Below, piece after piece: positions 1 to 4,534 of a DNA stretch of 7,351 nt. Every line of letters starts with the position of its first letter. Position 1 is the stretch's first letter. The DNA is from Thermoplasmata archaeon (GTDB taxonomy: Archaea > Thermoplasmatota > Thermoplasmata > JAGHBH01), in assembly GCA_021161085.1 (NCBI GenBank), contig JAGHBH010000010.1, positions 1-7,351 of the forward strand, in the 5' to 3' direction. The position numbers and the translations under genes are program-made. The notes beneath the pieces are model-generated. The model worked only from the letters and a program-made list of their open reading frames with translations. It searched no databases and had not been told where the DNA came from.

Positions 1-33
1 CTCGGTGTGGATGATGTTCACGCTGATGACCAT
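1..33 (-). CDS. N-terminal fragment of an unidentified gene downstream of MCM (partial)
   Basis: An ATG on the minus strand at 33 opens a frame reading MVISVNIIHTE up to the left edge of the window. A purine-rich GAGAGGA stretch lies about nine bases upstream and could serve as a ribosome binding site. The start is 27 bases beyond the MCM stop codon on the same strand, with no obvious promoter between, so co-transcription with MCM is likely. Eleven residues are too few to identify a family. The alternating hydrophobic start (VISVNII) would suit a first beta strand. Existence of the gene is an inference from its start site and position. Confidence 0.5.
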   Translation of the reverse strand, partial: MVISVNIIHTE

Positions 34-60
34 GGACTATTCCTCTCTTTTGTATGTATC

Positions 61-2196
61 CTATGCGACCTTGTATTTTCCCTCTCTGGATTTGTATATC
101 TCGCCGCTGGCGTTCAGTTTGCCCAATAGTTTCTCCACCTCGCTGTCGGAGAACCCGCGCTCCCGGGCCTTCTCAAAGAGCTCCTTTTCGGGCACCCCGC
201 CGGGCTCTTCCTTTATCATCTCCATGAGCATGTTCCGGAGGTCCAGGGCCTTGCCCCTCTGTTTGTGGCTGTAGGGGCTCATTATCCTGTCTATGTCGTA
301 TTCCCCACCCTCTTCGGCCAGTTGTTTGAGATAGTAGTTCATGATGGACAGCGCCCTCTTGACATCTTCCTCCTCCACCCTGGGAGAGAGACGCATCCTG
401 GCGGAGGATTCCGAGAGCCGGATCAAACCCTCCAGCTGTCTGGCGGTTATGGGGATGGCGTTCTCAGGATCCCTTCCCAGCTCCCGCATGTGGAGGTAGA
501 AGTCTCTGATGGCGGCCATGGCCTCCTGGGTGAGGACAGGGAAAACGTTGTCCTTCGCATAGGAGATGTACTTTCTGAGGAGGTCTTTGTCAACAGGCGG
601 GGATGTCCGTCTTTCCTTCTCCTCCAGTTCGTCCATGTCTATGCTGGTGTCCAGGGTCTTTTTCTCCCTCTGTTTGCGTGCCTCTCCCACCTGATGAACC
701 ATGAGAATGTGATCTGCTATCTCGGCGTCCTTGTCCCCGGGGATGTCGGTGAGCACGAAGATGAGGTCGAATCTTGAGAGCAGTGTGGGGGGCATGTCTA
801 TCTGGTCCACTATGGGGTCGTAGCGGTTGAACCGTCCCCTCTTGGGGTTGGCCGCCCCCAGCATGGAGCACCGGCATCGGAGGGTGGCATTTATTCCCGC
901 CTTGGCGACGCTGACTGTCTGCTGCTCCATGGCCTCGTGCATGCTGCTTCTGTCCTGTGGTGACATCTTGTCCAGCTCGTCTATACAGGCGGTTCCCAGG
1001 TCGGCCAGCACCAGGGCGCCCGCCTCGAGGGTCCATCTGCCGTCGCTTGCGTCATCCTTCACGGCGGCCGCCGTAAGCCCCGCTGCGCTGGCAGATTTTC
1101 CGGATGCGTAGATTCCCCGGGGTGCGATGGCTGCCACCTCCCTGAGTATCTGGGACTTGGCTGTTCCGGGGTCTCCTATCAGGAGGATGTGGATGTCGCC
1201 CCTTATTCTGGAGCCTCCGGGGCTCTCCTTGGCCACGCCGCCGAACAGCTGGAGGACGACGGCCTCCTTCACCTCGGTGTATCCGTATATGTTGGGTGCG
1301 ATGCTGCTTCTCAGCCGCTCCACCAGGTCGGGACTTCTGGCGAGTTCCATTATGGCCTCCATGTCCTCCTCGGTGAGCACCACGCTCTCGTAGTCCGTGG
1401 TCTCCTGCTCCACGGAGATGGCCTCCAGAAACAGGTCGAACTTGTTCAGTTTTTCCTGGCCCCGGCGCTGCGGTCGTCCCCGGAGGATGCCGTTTATCCT
1501 CACCCTGTCCCCGGGAAATATCAGGCCCACGAGGTCGTCTTCCAGGAGGATGTTGAGGTTCTGGGGCTGTGCACCCCCACGGAGTCCCTCCATGCTCTCC
1601 TGGACCATGATTGTCTGGGAGTCTATGAAATCGGAGGCTCCGGCCTCCAGGGCGAAGGTGGTGCTGTTCCTGTTCCTCCCGCAGCCTCCCTCCTCCTTCA
1701 CGCATACTATGGGTTCTTTCATCGTCGGGGAGAAGGGGTCCTGGTCCACGGTGTTCCTGTGGCCGCATGAGCGACATCTGAACACACCCCTGAGGAGCCT
1801 GGGTCGGACGGCGGAGGCTCTCTTGACGATTCCGGTGATGCTTATCAGTCTGTCCACGTGGTTGTGGCGGATGTCCCTTATGTCCACGAAGGCGTCCCGG
1901 GGGGCGTTCTTCAGCCGGAGGTGTATGCCTATGGGATGCCTTTCAACGGTTTCCCTTATCTCGGCGGGGACGTTGTCCAGTATTGCCTCCTCTCCCGTGC
2001 GGAAGAAGAGATGGGGGGAGTCCATGAGGTCCGAGAGGAACTCCGGGTCGAACACCTCCAGTTCGTGGTAGTCGATATAGACGCTCCGCTGGTTGGGGAA
2101 CTGCTCGGCGACGGCTCTGATCCGCTCCGCTATCTCCGGCTCGTCGAAGAACCTCTGCCACCGCTGTTTTATCTCTTCCTTGGAGGGTTCGGGCAT
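61..2196 (-). CDS. mcm: Replicative DNA helicase MCM
   Basis: Archaeal minichromosome maintenance helicase, the hexameric 3'-5' ATPase that unwinds DNA at the replication fork. The 711-residue product has the full family layout. An N-terminal helical domain (about 1-105) is followed by an OB-fold with a zinc site (C141, C144, C165, C172) and then the AAA+ core. In the core, Walker A is GDPGTAKS (341-348), Walker B is CIDELDKM (404-411), the pre-sensor hairpin is near VSVAKAGI (428-435), sensor 1 is N450, the arginine finger is R475 in LLSRFDLIF, and sensor 2 is R586 in ITARQLEGLIRLSE. A winged-helix-like tail covers about 645-711. The start at 2196 is preferred because GGAGGAG lies four bases before it. 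The frame stays open upstream to 2337, but those 47 codons are proline-rich, unlike MCM, and cover the probable promoter. No intein interrupts Walker A, a common archaeal insertion site. Another gene appears to follow after 27 bases. Confidence 0.97.
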   Translation of the reverse strand: MPEPSKEEIKQRWQRFFDEPEIAERIRAVAEQFPNQRSVYIDYHELEVFDPEFLSDLMDSPHLFFRTGEEAILDNVPAEIRETVERHPIGIHLRLKNAPRDAFVDIRDIRHNHVDRLISITGIVKRASAVRPRLLRGVFRCRSCGHRNTVDQDPFSPTMKEPIVCVKEEGGCGRNRNSTTFALEAGASDFIDSQTIMVQESMEGLRGGAQPQNLNILLEDDLVGLIFPGDRVRINGILRGRPQRRGQEKLNKFDLFLEAISVEQETTDYESVVLTEEDMEAIMELARSPDLVERLRSSIAPNIYGYTEVKEAVVLQLFGGVAKESPGGSRIRGDIHILLIGDPGTAKSQILREVAAIAPRGIYASGKSASAAGLTAAAVKDDASDGRWTLEAGALVLADLGTACIDELDKMSPQDRSSMHEAMEQQTVSVAKAGINATLRCRCSMLGAANPKRGRFNRYDPIVDQIDMPPTLLSRFDLIFVLTDIPGDKDAEIADHILMVHQVGEARKQREKKTLDTSIDMDELEEKERRTSPPVDKDLLRKYISYAKDNVFPVLTQEAMAAIRDFYLHMRELGRDPENAIPITARQLEGLIRLSESSARMRLSPRVEEEDVKRALSIMNYYLKQLAEEGGEYDIDRIMSPYSHKQRGKALDLRNMLMEMIKEEPGGVPEKELFEKARERGFSDSEVEKLLGKLNASGEIYKSREGKYKVA

Positions 2197-2207
2197 CTCT
2201 CTCCTCC
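2197..2207 (-). promoter_or_regulatory. Shine-Dalgarno site of mcm
   Basis: Read on the minus strand, GGAGGAG (2207 to 2201) is followed by AGAG and then the ATG at 2196. This is a near-ideal match to the anti-Shine-Dalgarno sequence. It decides the start in favour of 2196 over in-frame ATGs at 2223 and 2337; the 2223 ATG has no such site. Confidence 0.8.
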
Positions 2208-2243
2208 TCTCCCGTATACACATTCTGGCTCGTAGGGGGCGAA

Positions 2244-2258
2244 CGGCGAAGTCCGCCG
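2244..2258 (-). other. Small inverted repeat in the mcm leader
   Basis: CGGCG and CGCCG flank a five-base loop and form a perfect five-pair stem. If transcription of mcm starts near 2261, this hairpin would sit close to the 5' end of a leader of about 65 bases. The stem is short and may be chance in GC-rich DNA. Confidence 0.3.
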
Positions 2259-2271
2259 GGACCTCCCATAT

Positions 2272-2292
2272 CCCCCGGGGGGTAATAAAAGG
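2272..2292 (-). promoter_or_regulatory. Probable mcm promoter: TATA-like box with an adjoining palindrome
   Basis: On the minus strand TTTTATTA (2290 to 2283) is the only AT-rich box upstream of mcm. Its centre predicts a transcription start near 2261, leaving a leader of about 65 bases that contains the ribosome binding site. Immediately downstream of the box, before the predicted start, lies the perfect ten-base palindrome CCCCCGGGGG (2272-2281). That position would suit a repressor site, but this is inference; no regulator is visible nearby. Confidence 0.45.
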
Positions 2293-2326
2293 TTTTGGAG
2301 GAGGAGGATGAAAGTGCGGAGACCCC

Positions 2327-2351
2327 GAAAAACCCAAAAGCCCTTATATAT
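2327..2351 (+). promoter_or_regulatory. Promoter of the SDR gene (TATA box with A-rich BRE-like upstream element)
   Basis: CTTATATAT (2343-2351) is a good archaeal TATA box, preceded by an A-rich stretch from about 2327 that could act as the TFB recognition element. The centre of the box, near 2347, is 25 bases before the GTG start codon at 2372. This is the usual archaeal distance to the transcription start, so the message probably starts at or beside the start codon (leaderless). The region is shared, back to back, with the mcm promoter. Confidence 0.6.
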
Positions 2352-2371
2352 CCCTTCCAATTCCGTATGCG

Positions 2372-3130
2372 GTGATTGTTTTGCATGGCATAAAGGGCCG
2401 GGTGGCCGTTGTCACAGGGTCATCCAGGGGAATAGGAAAGGCCATCGCACTGGCCTTGGCCAGAGAAGGGGCTTTCGTGGTGGTGAACTACCACAGCAAC
2501 AGGGATCTGGCCAGGCGGGTGGTCTCGGAGATCAGAGGGAGAGGAGGCGATGCCGTGGCCGTCGGCGCCGATGTCTCCAATCCGGGTGAGGTCGAGAAAA
2601 TGAGGGACAGGGTGCATGACGTAGCCGGCGATGTGGGTATCCTTGTCAATAACGCCGGGATACATCGCCACCTCAAATCCTGGGAGATGTCGCTGGAGGA
2701 ATGGAGGAGGGTGCTGGCAGTGAACCTGGACGGTGTGTTCAACTGTTCCAGGGCCTTCGTCCCGGATATGATCTCCATGCGGTGGGGCAGGATGGTCAAC
2801 ATATCCTCCGTAGTGGCCCTCACCGGTACGGACCGTGAGATGCATTATGCGGCGTCCAAGGGGGGCGTGGAGGCTGCCACGAGATCCCTGGCATTGGAGC
2901 TGGCCCCCTACAACGTCAGGGTCAACGCCATCGCCCCGGGATACGTGGACACGGACATGGTGTCCTTCTCCAGCGAGGAGGAGAGGGAGGAATGCATGGG
3001 CAGAATACCTCTGGGAAGGATGGCCCATCCTTCGGAGATCGCCGAGGCCGCGGTGTTCCTGTGTGCCGACGAGTCGTCCTATATCACGGGTCACGTGCTG
3101 CACGTGAACGGCGGTCTGGCCATGCGGTAG
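2372..3130 (+). CDS. Short-chain dehydrogenase/reductase, FabG-like
   Basis: A 252-residue classical SDR oxidoreductase, cytosolic, using NAD(H) or NADP(H). The Rossmann motif TGSSRGIG (15-22), D67 in the adenine pocket, and NNAG (93-96) are all present. So is the catalytic set N118, S146, Y159 and K163 (in HYAASK), followed by APG (188-190) and the C-terminal SSYITGHVLHVNGG typical of the FabG branch. R19 in the glycine loop is compatible with NADP preference, as in bacterial FabG. Archaea generally lack ACP-based fatty acid synthesis, so 3-oxoacyl-ACP reductase should not be assumed. A 3-oxoacyl-CoA, sugar or polyol substrate is equally possible and cannot be read from the sequence. The start is GTG at 2372; the ATG at 2385 is out of frame and stops after two codons. 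There is no Shine-Dalgarno site, which fits a leaderless message. A UPF0200 gene follows within about 25-36 bases and is probably co-transcribed. Confidence 0.93.
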   Translation: MIVLHGIKGRVAVVTGSSRGIGKAIALALAREGAFVVVNYHSNRDLARRVVSEIRGRGGDAVAVGADVSNPGEVEKMRDRVHDVAGDVGILVNNAGIHRHLKSWEMSLEEWRRVLAVNLDGVFNCSRAFVPDMISMRWGRMVNISSVVALTGTDREMHYAASKGGVEAATRSLALELAPYNVRVNAIAPGYVDTDMVSFSSEEEREECMGRIPLGRMAHPSEIAEAAVFLCADESSYITGHVLHVNGGLAMR

Positions 3131-3140
3131 CCCGTTTCGT

Positions 3141-3157
3141 GGGGTGAGAGGGTCATA
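3141..3157 (+). promoter_or_regulatory. Shine-Dalgarno-like site and possible ATA start of the UPF0200 gene
   Basis: GGGGTGAG (3141-3148) includes GGTGA, a five-base match to the complement of the 16S rRNA 3' end. The spacing is right for initiation around 3153-3157, where the codon in the UPF0200 frame is ATA (3155-3157). The first conventional start in frame, GTG at 3167, is 19 bases past the site, which is too far for normal pairing. Whether the ribosome uses ATA or a distant GTG cannot be settled from sequence alone. Confidence 0.4.
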
Positions 3158-3166
3158 CATATCTTC

Positions 3167-3805
3167 GTGGCTGTGGGTATGCCCGCATCGGGAAAGAACT
3201 TCGCCAGGGAATACGCCAGGGAACACGGCTTCCCTTTTTTCTCGACAGGCGATGTTGTCCGTGAGGAGTGCACCCGGAGGGGTTGGGAGCCCACGGGGGA
3301 GAACCTCGCCAGGATATCCGACGAGCTCAGGGCTCTGGACCCCACGGAGATGACCCGGAGGGTTCTGGAGATGGTGGAAGAAAAGATGGAGGCGGACCCG
3401 CACCATGGGGAGTGGGGTATGGTGGCAGGGAATGGGGGTGCGGTCGTTCCCGTGTTCCTGGAGGGTATGAGAAGCTGGGATGAGATAGCCCTAATCCGCA
3501 GCCGGTTCCCCGCCACCGTGGTGGCTTTCGTTGTCGGCCGGGAGACCAGGAGGCGGAGGTATCTGTCACGGGGAAGGAGTGACGACGACCCCCGGCTTTT
3601 CGACGAGAGGGATATGAGGGAGATAGGATACGGTATAGGGGTGCCCATAGCCCTGGCGGATGTGTATATCTTGAACGAAGGGACTCCTGATGAGACCAGG
3701 AGGTCTTTCTCTCTGGCTGTGAAATCTGTCATGAGGGAAGACGGAAAGAGAGAGCAGGGGGAGCGAGTGGAAAAAGGCATCCGGGAGCGGGCTGAGAGCG
3801 GATAG
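3167..3805 (+). CDS. UPF0200 family P-loop nucleotide-binding protein (dephospho-CoA kinase/adenylate kinase-like)
   Basis: An archaeal UPF0200 protein of the P-loop kinase-like superfamily, of unproven function. Counting from the GTG at 3167 (212 residues), the P-loop is GMPASGK (4-10), followed by GDVVRE (28-33), EPTGENL (41-47), EGMRS (99-103), RGRSDD (135-140), FDERDMREIGYGIG (145-158) and IALADVYILNEG (161-172). These are the family's hallmark blocks in their usual order. From 3167 the first beta strand before the P-loop is cut to three residues; the frame upstream reads IHIFVAVGMPASGK, so the true start may be the ATA at 3155. Residues about 76-94 look like an insertion relative to the family as I recall it. 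The last 25 residues are a charged tail (REDGKREQGER and onward). The family resembles dephospho-CoA kinase, but a different archaeal enzyme (the DUF359/COG1909 family) is known to do that step, so that name is avoided. Confidence 0.88.
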   Translation: MAVGMPASGKNFAREYAREHGFPFFSTGDVVREECTRRGWEPTGENLARISDELRALDPTEMTRRVLEMVEEKMEADPHHGEWGMVAGNGGAVVPVFLEGMRSWDEIALIRSRFPATVVAFVVGRETRRRRYLSRGRSDDDPRLFDERDMREIGYGIGVPIALADVYILNEGTPDETRRSFSLAVKSVMREDGKREQGERVEKGIRERAESG

Positions 3806-3888
3806 AGCGGATATGTAAAAAAGGAAAGAAAAAGGTTAAATGGGAGGGCATGTTTTCCCGCCCAAGCGCTAACAGATGGTGATGAGAG
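3806..3888 (+). promoter_or_regulatory. Promoter and ribosome binding site of the lipoprotein gene
   Basis: An A-rich stretch (3816-3833) leads into TTAAAT (3836-3841), a plausible BRE plus TATA-like box, which predicts a transcription start near 3865. Between box and start lies an imperfect inverted repeat, GGGAGGG (3842-3848) and CCCGCCC (3857-3863), with one mismatch and four T residues in its loop. GGTGA at 3878-3882, six bases before the ATG at 3889, is a good Shine-Dalgarno site. The repeat could instead be a weak terminator for the gene before, but no T-run follows its second arm. Confidence 0.45.
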
Positions 3889-4449
3889 ATGAAGAAGCAT
3901 ATAACCCTTATACTGGCCCTTCTTGTGGTCGGGACCGTAGTGACAGCCGGCTGCGTCGGCGGCGGAGATAAGAGCGGCACCGTCTCTTCTGCCAAGATGG
4001 AGGAGATGACCGGAACTACGGGGGTTGAGGGGGAGAAAGCTGGCGAAGCCAGCATAGAGCCAGTTCCGGTGACGGAGAAGGTTAGCATAGTCATTCCCGC
4101 TACTAACGTCACCTCCATCACCTTCACGATATCGGTTTCCGATGACATAGGGGAATACGAGGACAGCCAGTCCACGGACCCGGATGATGTCAGCGGATCC
4201 CTGGAGGGAGAAACGGGAGGAGGCAATCAGACCACCAACATTCCCGCCGGAACCACCCCCTACCAGCAGAAGGTAAGCATCCGGGCGCCCGAGGGAGAGA
4301 CCCTCCCGTCTTCCTGGACACTCACACTCAACGTGGTCCTTAAGGCGGGACAGGACGAGTGGCCCGGGCCGATGATATGGTACGGTGTTCCTGACCACGG
4401 TTTCTCCTACAACGTGACCGTAGAATACACATACCTGGCCCCCGCATAG
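3889..4449 (+). CDS. Uncharacterised secreted lipoprotein
   Basis: A 186-residue protein that I cannot assign to a family. The N-terminus is a lipoprotein signal: basic MKKH, a hydrophobic core (5-18), then the lipobox TAGC with C22 as the expected lipidated residue, followed by a glycine-rich linker (VGGGDKSG). A Ser/Thr/Glu-rich spacer runs to about residue 60. The remaining stretch (about 61-184) alternates hydrophobic and polar residues (VSIVIPATNVTSITFTISV, then WTLTLNVVL and YNVTVEYTYL), which suggests a beta-sandwich of Ig-like type. Three N-glycosylation sequons (N73, N113, N175) fit exposure outside the cell. An acidic, Gly/Ser/Thr-rich insert (85-120) interrupts the predicted strands. 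The ATG at 3889 has a good ribosome binding site. It could be a surface adhesin, a subunit of an envelope complex or a solute-contact protein; the sequence does not say which. Confidence 0.85.
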   Translation: MKKHITLILALLVVGTVVTAGCVGGGDKSGTVSSAKMEEMTGTTGVEGEKAGEASIEPVPVTEKVSIVIPATNVTSITFTISVSDDIGEYEDSQSTDPDDVSGSLEGETGGGNQTTNIPAGTTPYQQKVSIRAPEGETLPSSWTLTLNVVLKAGQDEWPGPMIWYGVPDHGFSYNVTVEYTYLAPA

Positions 4450-4453
4450 GACC

Positions 4454-4532
4454 CTCTGAGGGGGGCAGAGCCAACACCCTTCCCTGTTTTTAACAATCTT
4501 TTCGGCGGTCTTTCAGGGCTTTTCGGGTCTTT
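4454..4532 (+). terminator. Probable terminator region of the lipoprotein gene
   Basis: Five bases after the stop codon a five-pair stem, CTCTG and CAGAG (4454-4470), encloses a G-rich loop. It is followed by a series of T-tracts at 4487-4491, 4499-4502, 4511-4513, 4520-4523 and 4530-4532. Archaeal RNA polymerase terminates at non-template T-tracts, and several in a row reinforce each other. The region lies between two converging genes, as expected. The minus strand shows no comparable T-tract for purH. Confidence 0.5.
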
Positions 4533-4534
4533 GA

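Noticed and set aside
1150..1180. Intein in the MCM Walker A site
   Set aside because: Archaeal MCM genes often carry inteins here, but the motif and the rest of the AAA+ core are continuous.
2197..2337. Extended mcm start at 2337
   Set aside because: The added 47 residues are proline-rich and unlike MCM N-termini, they span the probable promoter, and the inner ATG at 2196 has a much better placed Shine-Dalgarno site.
2308..2589. Plus-strand frame starting at ATG 2308 behind GGAGGAGGAGG
   Set aside because: Despite a strong purine-rich upstream stretch, it reads through the SDR promoter and then out of frame across the SDR gene. Its product (MKVRRPRKTQKPLY and onward) looks like a random basic translation.
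2372..3130. Naming the SDR fabG (3-oxoacyl-ACP reductase)
   Set aside because: The fold and motifs match the FabG branch, but archaea usually lack ACP-dependent fatty acid synthesis and the substrate cannot be read from the sequence.
2420..3406. Minus-strand open frame (328 codons) opposite the SDR gene
   Set aside because: The SDR on the other strand carries the full set of catalytic motifs. This translation is His/Pro/Gly-rich, shows no domain and runs into the next gene.
3167..3805. Calling the UPF0200 protein dephospho-CoA kinase or adenylate kinase
   Set aside because: Only the P-loop fold is shared. A separate archaeal family is established for the dephospho-CoA kinase step, and the UPF0200 hallmark blocks fit better.
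3091..4398. Long minus-strand open frame (435 codons) opposite the UPF0200 and lipoprotein genes
   Set aside because: It is antisense to two genes with clear motifs and good starts, crosses a promoter, has a Ser/Arg/Pro-rich translation without recognisable motifs, and fits a frame left open by GC-rich codon bias.
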